Source: Macrocystis pyrifera
Taxonomy: Eukaryota > Sar > Phaeophyceae > Laminariales > Laminariaceae
DNA length: 64,000 nt
Reading direction: 5' to 3'
Assembly (NCBI GenBank): GCA_031763025.1
Contig: JASSKH010000016.1
Span: forward strand, 1,612,001-1,676,000
The notes below the pieces were generated by a model. That model had not been told where the DNA came from. It worked only from the letters and a program-made list of their open reading frames with translations, and made no database searches. A program made the translations under genes and the position numbers. Positions within the stretch are counted from its first letter, which is position 1, and each line of letters begins with the position of its first letter. Below, piece after piece: positions 54,938-64,000 of the stretch.

Positions 54938-57900
54938 GTGAGGTGGTGTAGTACCTATGCTTCGAAGTAATGCGATGGCTCCAACCGAAACAAAATGACC
55001 CCTGCGCGATAGTACGAGCGGCTGTTGCCCGTGTCCCCCTTGATGCGATAGGCTGAGGAAGGAAGTTCAGGAAGGGGTTTGTCCTGCAAAGACGCCCACA
55101 GTCAGAGCCGTTTCTGCAGGAACAAGGGTATGAGCAGGGAGAGCATGACGCCGTGAAGTGGCAGTTCGATCACCGCGCGGGCTACAGTAAGCCCCGTAAG
55201 CCTTTGATAGATCCAACTTCCACGCAGCTGCAGCAGCATCAGAGCGGCAATGCATGCTCCAGTACCAGCGGTACCAACCATAGCTTTTCACCGTCATGTT
55301 TCTGCCCTCTCTCTGCAGGGCGGCCTGATCGGGGAGGCACCCAAGAGCGATATTTCCGCGCAGTGAGTGGCTGATAAAATTCTTGTCTACGGTGATCCCT
55401 CGCTGTACAGCGACGTAGCTGTACTGACGTGCAGGGAGGGGTTTATGAGCGCTACACCCAGGGAGTGCTTTGGTCCACAGTGAGGATGTTGCCGGATGTC
55501 TTCGTGTGCGACTAGCCTTTGGGCATGACCGAGAGTACACCGACCTCCCACGGTATATGATATGTATCCACAAGCGCTGCGTTCACGTGCCTGCTATATT
55601 CGTGTTGCCTGCTCTGCGTACGCATCCGTACACGTCAGGGGACTCGTCAACCTGGGGAACCTGTGCTCGCTCAACTCGAGCATGCAGTTCTCGAGGCACT
55701 GGTCACTATTTTGGCAGCTCCTTTCCAAGGCCAAGCGTCGGCGCGATGAGGACGTGGTGCAGCGCGATTCCGTACGATGGATGCTATATATACCCTGGGG
55801 AACCTGTGCTCACTCAACTCGACCGTCCAGTTCTTCAGGCACTGACCTTGTTTCCTGCAGCTGGTGTCCAAGGCGAAGCGTCGGCGCGATGAGGACGTCG
55901 TGCAGCGCGATGCCGTACGATGGATGCTTAATAATATATATAGCATCCATCGTACGGCATCGCGCTGCACCACGTCCTCATCGCGCGGACGCTCATAGCA
56001 TCCATCGTATGGCATCGCGCTGCACCACGTCCTCATCGCGCCGACGCTTGGCCTTGGAAAGGAGCTGCCAAAATAGTGACCAGTGCCTCAAGAACTGCAT
56101 GCTCGAGTTGAACGAACACAGGTTCCCCAGGTTGACGCGCTGTGTTCACATGTCTGCTATATTCGTGTTTACTGCTCTGCGTACGCATCCGTACACATCA
56201 GGGGACTCGTCAACCTGGGGAGCCTGTGCTCGCTCAACTCGAGCGTGCAGTTCTTCAGGCACTGACCATTATTTCTGCAGCTCGTGGTGCAGCGCGATGC
56301 CGTACGATGGATGCTATATATATATTATCAAGCATCCATCGTACGGCATCGCGCTGCACGACGTCCTCATCGCGCCGACGCTTCGCCTTGGACACCAGCT
56401 GCAGAAAAAAAGGCCATTGCCTGAAGAGCTGGACGGTCGAGTTGAGCGAGCACAGGTTCCCCAGGTTGACGAGTCCCCTGACGTGTACGGATGCGTACGC
56501 AGAGCAGGAAACACGAATATAGCAGACACGTGAACACAGCGCTTGTGGATACATATCATATACTGCGGGAGGTCGGTGAACTCTCGGTCATATATATATA
56601 TATATAATATATATATATACCCCGCAAAGGTACTGATGGTCGTTGGTTCTGCGTTGTATTATACTGATGTCATGGTGCGAGTGGTTTCGAAGGAGGCAAA
56701 TCAAGGGCAGCGCTGCCCGTCTGTATGCAGGGTCTTGGTCGATTGTGTCCTGCCCGTTTCGTTTGGGGGTCACGGTGTGAATTGGTTCTGAAAATACCAA
56801 GCGCAGATATCCTCTACTGGCAGGGATCCAGGCAATGCGGCCTAGGATGGCAGGACATCCTCCGGTGTTGGGCAGTAGTGGGCACGAACGAAAAGGTTTG
56901 CACGTACGCATGGGTTTGCCGTGTTGGTCCGTCTTCTCTCGTTATACAAACCCTACCCGAATATGTCTGACGTATTGGTATCGAGTAGGGCGTGGTGGTC
57001 ATTTAGGTAAGCGTGGTGCTTACGCGCATACTGTATATGTTCCGAGGCTTGAGGTATTGACCGTACGCCTTTCCTTCCTTGCCTTGCCTTGACATTGTAT
57101 CTGTGGACTGGCTTATGGGCACCCCACGGTTGGAAAGGAGGAGGTCCCGCACGACGTGGCCTCCTTTCTTGGCACCCTGATCCAGGTACAACTCATGCCT
57201 CCGCAGTTTTTATCAGCTGCCTCATGTCTTGAAAACGAGCTCTTGCCGTTGTGTGTCAGCGCGTCTAGGCATCGTCCAGGGCAATGGCCGGTCGGTGCTC
57301 CCCTTGCGATGGTCTACAGTGGCCTTAACCCGTTCCTGCCGGGCACCCTATCGTCCGTCCCTTTTCTGTCACCGGGTGGACATTGGGGCTAAGGAGCGTA
57401 CTTTAGAAAGGCGCAGGCTACCTCGGTGCGTCGCGCTTCCTCTTGTCGGGACGTACATGAGCGGGAGCATCGCATGAATACCAGTGTGTTTGCCGTGCTG
57501 GCGCGATAGGCATGTTTACATTACCTCAGCAGCCTCCAACCCTCGAGCGTCGTGTGCTGTCTGTGGTGCTTGTCAACCGGTCTACTGCGGTCAGACTTTG
57601 CAATTGAAATTCCTGGAGCGGGCTTTACTCACGAGTTCGTCAAGATATTCCTGCCAAACGTGGATGCGGTGAGGCCAGACGCTTTCGGCTGTGCAGGGTG
57701 GTATGTTATCTGCGCGAGCTCGTCACTCCGCTTCTTTGGCTGCTGTAACTGTAGGGTTAGAATTTGTTTCACCTTGTCCGCAGCCTTGGCAGGAGCGCAG
57801 GACTGAACGTTTGGTGTGCTGGAGTTGATTGCAGTAGTTCCCGAGGACTCTTGCTCGTACCCTTGTTCTTTACGTGGTTGCAACGGATGAGGGACTCGCA

Positions 57901-60900
57901 GGCAGACAGAGAGGGAGTTGCTCCAAGCAGCCTCGTTTCGTGCCTTTTCGTAAATTTGAATACCTGTCGCACGCACCGTGTGACTATCTCGTCGCTTCGC
58001 TTGTAAACGTGACGGGCAGGGATGTGCCCCGAACTAGCTGTAGCAGTATAGGATCCATGAGATCCACGGTACAGCCGGCCATGCCTGAACGTACCACGCA
58101 CCCCTGTCTTCGTCCCTCGTTCAAATACCCAACTACGCAGCTTAAGAACGGTGGGCAAGTTGACGCCGCGGAGGTGATGGGTGCCCTCCTCACCGCCCTG
58201 TCTGAGGTCAGTGAACCGAACGGTGTCACTTGAGCTTGTTGCGCTTCAAGGCCCTCTGAATTCAAACCCGTCGGATGCTTTTGGTGCCCCATCTGTAGCA
58301 TGAGCATAGCCTAAGAAGGTCCTACACCACGCGTAGACCAGACCGTCGTTCAGCTGCGCCCGGAGTTTTGTCCTAAGAGTATTTGTGCGAAGTCGCCTAT
58401 GAGATATTCCTTAGCGCGTGCAAGCGCCGTAGGCTTCGCAAGAACCGATCGGCTGCCCTCCTTCCCGGCACTAATTTCCGTGAGCCCTGCCCTTTTGTTT
58501 CGTTAAGGTCGCCACTACGAAGCCTGCAGTAGAGGCGGCCACGGGCAAGACGAGGTCGCGTTACGAGTGTGCCCACGGCTGGGTGAGTGGGAAAACACAC
58601 CGTGTTTCTCACTGCGCCGCTTACCGCTTACCATGCGGGCGTGCAGTCAGTAGTGTTGATAGCTCACCATTGCTTGCGCCAACTTTACGGCAGTAAGGTA
58701 TGTCGTACTCGGACGCACGCTTTTAAGTACGATTCTTGGACGTTTGACCCAGGGCCTCATGTACTGCTGCTACGTAGAATTGTGGCTGAAGAGGGACGTG
58801 CTGTACAGAAAGTAGACAAGACAGTCGAAGAGGATATCCACACTAAGCCTACATGGAGGTCGTTCGGGAAGGGATGGTACCATCCACCCGGTAGTATTTA
58901 CGTGTCGGCCGACGTCGTCACAGAGCCAAACGATACAGCTTTTGTTACCCGTGCTTGCTCGAGTCACCTACTAACAACGTGGGCGGACGATTCGAATGGG
59001 TGCGTGGGTATCGAATCGCAGCGGGATCCCGCCATCGGTTGCACCCTCGATCAGACGTTACTGACGGTGCAGGCCATCTGAACGGCCAACCTTAAGCGAC
59101 ACGGCCGCCTTTGCGCTGACAAAGTCGAGTCGCATCGCATCCACCGACCTTTTCGATTGGTTTCGTGTGTGTCGAGACCAGGTGAAACAATACGACCCTG
59201 AATCGATTCAACATCCTCAGCCTGCCCATGGAGCCGCTTAGCAAGGGAGGAAGAGGAGGAGGAGAAGGAGGAGGAGGAGGAGGAGGAGGAGGAGGAGGAA
59301 AAAGAAGTGGAGGAGGTGGAGGAGGGGGATGGGGCGGGCGGGGGGGAAGAGGAGGAGGAGGGAAAAATGGTAGAAGAAGAGGAAAAGGAGGAGGTGGGAG
59401 TGATGCTGGGGCAGGGGCAGGAGGAAGAGGAGCAGGAGAAAGTTCGGCGTCTAGTGTACCTGGCCTACTTCGAAAGGTGCGGCATGAGTGAGGACTGACC
59501 ATAAATCGAGCAGCAGAGAGAAGATATATCTGGTAGTGTTTAGCTCGGTACAACAGTGTCGGCCTCGCAGGACTGTTTATTGGACTACAAACTGTGACAA
59601 AAAAATTGGAGTTGTTGCAGCATCCCATGCTCGTACCACACGTTCATTCACACTGGCGCAGGCAGTCTTGGGTTTTGCAGCGGCGATGGGCCCTGCTTGC
59701 GCCAGTCTGTTCAGAGGTTCCCGCACCAGAACGTGTTCCCTCGTGCGTGATAGGTTAATGCCGGCCGTCTTCCCGTGCTGAACCCTCCATTTCAAGGTCT
59801 TTGAGTCCAAGGAGCAGTCCAGATCATGCACGGGCTGCAACGGGGACAAGGTATTTTACAACAAGGTAGAGCTCCTTCGGCAAAACGTATTAAAATGTAT
59901 TATACGACTATCCTGTATGCTACCTTTTGGCCGATGGCTTCCGTGTAGAGAGATAGAAGGGGAAGGGATTGAGTCAGTACGATCCAGCAGCTGGCTGGAG
60001 CAAAACGTTCTGTTCAAGAGGCTGGTCGGTCGTTGTCCGTCCCGCACGCCTGCATATGCGGTAGCACACGGTGTAAATTTTGCGCGTGTAAGCAAAGGTG
60101 CGTCTGGGTTTCGCGCTGTTTGAAAGGCACATGGTGAGCAAAGATACAGGGCAGCCGCCAAGGACCCGTGGGTGCCTCATGCGCCCTAAGGGGCTGCCCT
60201 AGGTTTCCCCAGCAGTTGTTCTCGGACGGAAGTACAGCCAATATCGTGGGCTGGTGTCGGACCTCGATTTGCCAGATTCCCAACCGGGATTATTTACTAT
60301 TTGTAAGATACCGTACTCAATAAATCCACAATGAAATGAATGCTTCGGCACGTGGGACTTGCTTCGTTGGCGCTGACCTCAGGTGGCCCCCCACCAGTTG
60401 ACGTGCAAGGACACCATCACCCAAGTGCCCACTCAGCTTTTCCAGCAGCTTGGGCGAGCTTACTTCGACGAGTGAGGTTTGCACTGCCTTAAACTCACTC
60501 GTCGAAGTAGGCTCGCCCAAGCTGCAGGAAAAGCTGAGTGGGCAATTGCGTGATTGTGTCCTTGCATGTCAACTGGTGGGGGGCCACCTGGGGTCACCGC
60601 CAACGAAGCAGGCAGTGCAAGAAATGCGATCGCGATGCTGCGAGATCTAGACCCAAACCCCTGTAGCGCAGGAGGTCGTTTAGACGTGTGCTTACCGCAC
60701 TTGTTGTGGTATACTGCCTGCCGTCAAGACCAAAGCAGGAGCTTGCAAGCGAGGCTCAAGGTCTGTGTTTCGTGTTGTACGCTGCTAGCCGAATGGCGGC
60801 ATGAGGAAATGTTAAAGCGATGCCACTCTTCGAGGCACTGTAGTGCCATGAAATAGTAATTTGATCGCTTGTGCGAAGTGGCGTACATGCCCTGTGTGCC

Positions 60901-62328
60901 GGGGGGAGGTGGTGGAGAGATGGAGAACGTTCACCCTGCCCGTACACAGGGGCACGCCAACAGATGAGGTAGTCAGACACAACCGACAACCTTTTGGCCT
61001 TTGGCATTTGGGCTCTAGCGCGGCTGGCAGTGCGCAAGGTTTTGAATACGTGCGCAACGGAAAGTTAGTTTGCTTCGATCTTCAAAGACGTGCTATTAAT
61101 AGTAGGCTCGAGTACCTTGTTTCGTAAGATGGAAAGCTAACATCGTGTTTGTACGCCAGGTACATGTCTGGTAGGCGCAGTGCCATTCTAGTTTAAGGTT
61201 CCGAATATTGCGGTTCAGCTTTCTTCCATGTTAGGCACGATGCTCATCGAGCACAGTTTTCAAGGTGGGCAAGAAGGAAGTAAAGACAGTCGTGAAGGAA
61301 GTCACGGTGGATACTAGATAGTTCGCATTGCATGTTGCGAGTCGCGGAATATTGACGTACCTAGGGCAATCGTCTAGCCGGTACCAGGCAAGTCACACTC
61401 CGACGATCAACCATGTACTGTTGGTACCGTGTACTTGCCGCTTGCCATTCTCCCCTGTTATTTATCGACACCCCAACAGTAGAGGGGAATTCGCCGGCGT
61501 CCCCGGTGGCTTGGTAGGTGGTCCGCGTGCCTGTCAAAATCAATTTCGTGGAATCGAATCTCACCGAGTGCATGCTCGTAGGGACTTTTTCTTGCACAAA
61601 ATTGATTAGCGGAAAGCGCGAGAGCGTGAGTTAGCTGTACATTCGATGAAAATCGACGCGCAGTGGGAATGCTGAACCCTATGCGCGACAAAAAATAAAG
61701 GCACGTACCGGGGGGAAGAAGGGACGACACCTGTGACCACGGCTTGTCCAGAAAATCGCTGAGGGTAAAATCTCCTACGAGTCAGGCTGGAAAGCAAAAG
61801 TGATTATTAAAAAAAAGAAAAAATCGTATGCTGGAGCCGCCTGCCGTCTCAGCGATGAACCGCCCTCCTGTATGTACGCGAGTTTGTTCTTGTCGTTGCC
61901 GCCCATAGGACTAAGGGTACATCCATCAAGCTTACCCACAAGGTGGACATCCCCCTCGAGCTCAATATGAGAGCGTTCACCGACGATGAAGGTTAGAGAA
62001 CGATATTGTGGGCTTGTGTTTCGCATCATTTGGCCTCTCTGTTGGCGCTGCGCCTACACATGATCGTTTTACGAGTGATGCTACATTCCCTTACGATCTA
62101 CTACGCCCCGCGCCGCCCGTCGACCCACTATGATTTGCTCCAGTCGACACCAAGTACGACCTACAGGGGGTCATGCACCACACGAGTGGGAATGGGAGCG
62201 CGCAGAGCGGCCACTACTACGCGTGTGTGCGGATGGAAGGCGACACTTGGCGCATTTACAGTGACCTGCTCGTCAAGACCGTCGACTCCACCGCGGTGCA
62301 AACCAAAGACGCGGTGCTTCTTTCCTAA
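54743..62328 (+). CDS. Probable ubiquitin-specific protease gene (peptidase C19), exon set incomplete
   Basis: Gene-level entry. USP landmarks occur in the right order on one strand: Cys box (55,639), QxDAxE box (58,141), CxxC exon (59,797), pre-His strand (61,909), His box and Asp (62,144), preceded by coiled-coil exons. Such enzymes remove ubiquitin from proteins. Joined exons whose phases agree are 57,595/58,141/58,508 and 61,909/62,144. Other junctions do not fit, so some exons are missing or a border is wrong. Cys, His and Asp of the triad are all present, but the Cys box is atypical and surrounded by inverted copies. Whether the locus makes one intact enzyme is uncertain. The N-terminal border could also be 53,635. 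Confidence 0.65.
55120..55479 (+). CDS. Three small exons before the USP Cys box
   Basis: 55,120-55,186, 55,319-55,362 and 55,435-55,479 each lie between a good acceptor and donor, and join in phase (67 + 44 bases = 37 codons, then 15 codons). The peptide is EQGYEQGEHDAVKWQFDHRA, then GYRPDRGGTQERYFRA and GGVYERYTQGVLWST. I see no known motif in it. The phase to the Cys-box exon does not match, so one exon or border is missing. Confidence 0.45.
55530..56600. repeat. Cluster of five alternating-orientation copies of the Cys-box exon region
   Basis: Copies: A plus 55,530-55,790; B plus 55,796-55,930; C minus 55,937-56,145 (with an extra partial unit); D plus 56,140-56,322; E minus 56,328-56,600. 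Neighbouring inverted copies meet at AT-rich loops such as TATATA and TTAATAATATATATAG. A and E extend furthest and form an outer inverted repeat bounded by the word GAGAGTACACCGACCTCCC or its diverged complement. Copies B and D have a TGA soon after the box; E is open on the minus strand. Confidence 0.85.
55639..55790 (+). CDS. USP Cys-box exon, copy A
   Basis: After ACACGTCAG the plus strand encodes GLVNLGNLCSLNSSMQF, matching the USP signature GLxNLGNTCYxNSxLQ with the catalytic Cys kept but T-C-Y replaced by L-C-S. It continues RHWSLFWQLLSKAKRRRDED and VVQRDSVRWML without a stop. The usual oxyanion-hole Asn (NLGN) is present. Four further copies of this region follow in alternating orientation. 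Confidence 0.65.
56601..57590 (+). other. Probable USP intron with a weak exon candidate
   Basis: A (TA)n tract lies at 56,590-56,620. A candidate exon on plus near 57,135-57,186 (EEVPHDVASFLGTLIQ before GTACAA) would fit the region after the Cys box but is not certain. Confidence 0.35.
57595..57668 (+). CDS. USP exon between Cys box and QxDAxE box
   Basis: Between CTGCGGTCAG and GTGAGG: FAIEIPGAGFTHEFVKIFLP then NVDA. Two bases complete the first codon and it ends in phase 0, joining directly to the QVDAAE exon. This position in USPs usually holds the helix before the QQDAxE box. Confidence 0.55.
58141..58206 (+). CDS. USP exon with the QxDAxE box
   Basis: 22 codons between ACTACGCAG and GTCAGTG: LKNGGQVDAAEVMGALLTAL, SE. 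It matches the USP box QQDAxEFLxxLLxxL, with the second Gln as Val. Phase 0 to 0, consistent with both neighbours. Confidence 0.65.
58508..58582 (+). CDS. USP exon after the QxDAxE box
   Basis: 25 codons between TTTCGTTAAG and GTGAGTGG: VATTKPAVEAATGKTRSRYE, CAHGW. Phase 0 to 0. It has no clear motif. Confidence 0.5.
59221..59476 (+). CDS. Glu-rich exon in the USP gene
   Basis: After CATCCTCAG one frame encodes an almost pure Glu stretch from (GGA)n repeats, then EQEKVRRLVYLAYFE before GTGCGG. The other two frames give Gly or stops. USPs often carry acidic inserts in the finger region. The phase to the previous exon does not match, so a border or a further exon is missing. Confidence 0.45.
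59797..59850 (+). CDS. USP zinc-finger-type CxxC exon
   Basis: 18 codons between CCATTTCAAG and GTATTTT: VFESKEQSRSCTGCNGDK. In USPs the fingers start with a segment FxGxxxSxxxCxxC, which this resembles. A possible second CxxC (TCPVCRGEVVERWRTFTLPV) is readable at about 60,893-60,955 on plus, but its exon borders are unclear. Confidence 0.5.
60361..60610. repeat. Inverted repeat (arms ~115 bp) around a possible USP exon
   Basis: 60,361-60,474 and 60,497-60,610 are inverted copies with some divergence around a ~20-base loop. The right arm on plus encodes EKLSGQLRDCVLACQL between CTGCAG and GTGGGG. The left arm on minus encodes a similar LLEKLSGHLGDGVLARQL. Confidence 0.85.
61909..61991 (+). 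CDS. USP exon before the His box
   Basis: Between TGCCGCCCATAG and GTTAGAG: TKGTSIKLTHKVDIPLELNM, RAFTDDE plus one base. KVxxPLELxMRxF is the strand that precedes the His box in USPs (KxxxxVxFPxxLDLxxY). Phase 1 out, completed by the next exon. Confidence 0.75.
62144..62328 (+). CDS. USP His-box exon and C-terminus
   Basis: After TTTGCTCCAG: (V)DTKYDLQGVMHHTSG, then SGHYYACVRMEGDTWRIYSD and a tail ending DAVLLS at TAA. YxLxGVxxHxGxxxSGHYxAxVR is the USP His box; H of SGHYY is catalytic, and the Asp of YSD is the third triad residue. The splice phase from the previous exon is exact. The tail is shorter than the usual AYxLFY ending; splicing from within DA(GTG) to a later exon is an alternative. 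Confidence 0.82.
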
Positions 62329-62458
62329 GCTCGCCGCATCTAAACTTTATGTAATGGTCGTGAGGTACTGGAGAGGGGGGGTGGTCGAGGTTGTACTACC
62401 ACTTCTCTTGAGTAACATGTTTCCAGGAAATGCCACTTGGTTCTGAGCCGGGAGGTGA
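62329..62458. other. 3' flank of the USP gene
   Basis: Contains a short G-run at 62,373-62,380. A splice-acceptor-like GTTTCCAG at 62,419-62,426 could serve a further exon. No gene is recognised. Confidence 0.35.
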
Positions 62459-62560
62459 TCGGGGGGGTGGGGGCGGGTGTACTTGAGGTGTGTCATGCAT
62501 GGCCGTAGTCATATGACCATGGACCCTCGCATGTAGTCGGGGGCGGTGTTTCGAAGTGTT
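62459..62560 (-). repeat. Dispersed poly(C)-tailed repeat, family II, copy 3
   Basis: On the minus strand it reads GAGGGTCCATGGTCATATGA, CTACGGCCATGCATGAC and then C-rich sequence, as in copies 1 and 2. Only the last ~100 bp are present. Confidence 0.6.
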
Positions 62561-63370
62561 GGGATTTCGCCGATACCGTACGTATCGTGCGAACCTTGCC
62601 TTATCTCGACTCCATCTGTACATGCGAGTCCGTACTTTTTTTCTTTCTCGTGTCTGTGGACGACCGCTGCCATCACCAACAAAGCCACGCCAAAAAATAT
62701 AATTCTAGGAGTGCAGCTGTGATAGGCGCAATTTCCTAATGACATGCTGTATCCTTGGGGAAAAGCGGTTGGTACTCGTATGCTATGGACTTTGTTTATA
62801 ATAGCTTTCTTCAGGTGGTACTGGATATTGAAAGGTGCTCTCCCGACGGATGGTAACAGGACGTCCGTCGTCCTTGAGGGTTGGGCCCTGCCCTGCCTGC
62901 CCTTTGTTGCACGCCGTCTGTGCGCGTACTGTAGTACGAGAGCATAATGAAAGCGACAGGCCTGATAAGCCTTCTACTCCACATCATCACATGAGCCGCC
63001 TGTGAGCTTTGCTGTTTCTGGTAAAAAACAAAGGTCGTTGATCCGCAAGGAAACAGGACGGTTTTAAAGCATGTGAACAAAAAATTGCCACCATGCCACT
63101 ATACACCGTGCCTATCCCCGAAATCGATTTCCTTTGCGCACCCCGCAAATAGCCGCTCAAATGGTATGACACAAATCTTCGGGATTGCAAATACATTGGG
63201 TATTTTGTACTTTGTCCTCAGTTACTGTATGAGCGGGGAGCCACTTCAGTCGGAGCATGTTTGGCCCGAATGTACCCCCCTCAGTAGCTCATGGCTCGGT
63301 GACCCCCTAAAATATACCATGGTACAGTAGTAGCTCTACTGACAACAGTAGCTCTATCAATAGTGACTAC
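62561..63370. other. Stretch without recognised gene
   Basis: A minus-strand frame at 62,745-62,600 contains a hydrophobic segment RIIFFGVALLVMAAVV followed by HRHEKEKKYGL; it looks like a membrane-anchor exon but is not recognised. Nothing else is seen. Confidence 0.25.
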
Positions 63371-63498
63371 TGACATCAGGCACACGGTGCAGTAGGCTAG
63401 TTGTACAGTCGTACCTGGCTCCCCCCCCCCCCTGCATGACAACAGGCACACGATGCGGTTGGCTAGGTGTGCAATCGTCCCCCCCCCCCCCCCCCCCT
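63370..63498 (+). repeat. Two tandem poly(C)-tailed units, family III
   Basis: CAGGCACACGGTGCAGTAGG...poly(C) (12 C at 63,421-63,432) is followed by CAGGCACACGATGCGGTTGG...poly(C) (19 C at 63,479-63,497). Two related ~60-bp units each end in a C-run. Confidence 0.75.
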
Positions 63499-64000
63499 CC
63501 CACACCCGCAATCGTCCAGACGTGTCCTCCGAACAAGGCATACGCTTACGAAGCAGCTTAAACAACCACCGCCCGCAAGTTGCGACGCGAGCCATAAAAT
63601 TTGTATCTCCTCGCCAAAACAAAGAACGGGCGAAGAGAAAACTACAACAAAAATCGAACTTCGGAACAGTACACCGTACAGCCGTCCCTCGCCTCGCCCC
63701 ACAGTATCGCCCCCAGCAACACCACCGCCACCACCTTGTGGTCTATGTGCTTGGCCCACGACCCGAAGGCGAAAACTTGCGCTAGAGCACAGAGCACAGC
63801 AGTAGTACGCGGCGGCAGCACTCAAGAAATTGAGAGTTGAGAAGTTAAGAACCTGTGACTCGGCTTTTGCCCGCAACATGAGAAACATACGTCTGAACTA
63901 TAGTATACGTATACCGAAATTCGCCCTACGGCCTGTGACCCAAAATAAAAGTGTATTTAGAGCAGTGGCCTACTGAGGTGTGTTGTTGGTACGCAATGAA
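63499..64000. other. Right edge without recognised gene
   Basis: 0.5 kb of C/A-rich then mixed sequence with overlapping open frames on both strands. None resembles a known protein. Confidence 0.35.

Noticed and set aside
1..64000. Bacterial-type systems (CRISPR, operons, phage defence) and tRNA/rRNA genes
   Set aside because: Spliced eukaryotic genes dominate. No regularly spaced direct repeats with unique spacers were seen, and no tRNA or rRNA was recognised by eye.

Overview
The window looks like nuclear DNA of a photosynthetic stramenopile, most likely a brown alga or close relative (inference). Genes are broken into short exons of about 45-210 bp, separated by introns of several hundred to several thousand bp. 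Intron and intergenic DNA is full of homopolymer G/C runs, tandem repeats and retroelement debris, and the conserved proteins are of eukaryotic type. Few open frames correspond to whole genes; the genes below were assembled by hand from splice signals, reading phase and family motifs.

Layout. From about 19.6 kb leftwards to beyond the left edge, the minus strand carries a GCN2-like eIF2-alpha kinase: an RWD domain, a charged linker, the kinase N-lobe and a long acidic/Ser/Ala-rich kinase insert. The catalytic C-lobe is outside the window. Its introns hold a 5'-truncated LINE with a poly(C) tail, a (GGGTC)-type array, a pentanucleotide array, a MITE, and a 42-bp minisatellite whose unit copies the kinase's own glycine-loop exon end and splice donor. 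Head-to-head with it, about 0.66 kb away, a seven-exon PLP-dependent class I aminotransferase runs on the plus strand (20.26-25.87 kb). A compact three-exon TMEM234-like membrane protein lies on the minus strand (29.67-34.48 kb).

35.9-42.1 kb is a complete, apparently very young LTR retrotransposon. It has seemingly identical 808-bp LTRs, a 5-bp target duplication, a half-tRNA-type primer site and a polypurine tract, but it encodes only a gag-like protein. Next come a second (GGGTC) array, a 233-bp tandem duplication, a decayed Ty1/copia gag-pol fragment (44.1-47.0 kb, minus), a 310-bp dimeric satellite (47.0-49.5 kb) and duplicated blocks up to 52.6 kb.

53.3-62.3 kb on the plus strand holds exons of a probable ubiquitin-specific protease: Cys box, QxDAxE box, a CxxC exon, the pre-His exon and the His box, preceded by coiled-coil exons. 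Three of these exon regions have been inversely duplicated in place, and the Cys-box exon exists in five alternating-orientation copies. The right end (62.4-64 kb) holds more poly(C)-tailed repeats and no recognised gene.

The GCN2 homologue would sense uncharged tRNA and amino-acid shortage, and its divergent neighbour is an amino-acid transaminase; shared regulation is possible but only inferred. No rRNA, tRNA or CRISPR locus was recognised.
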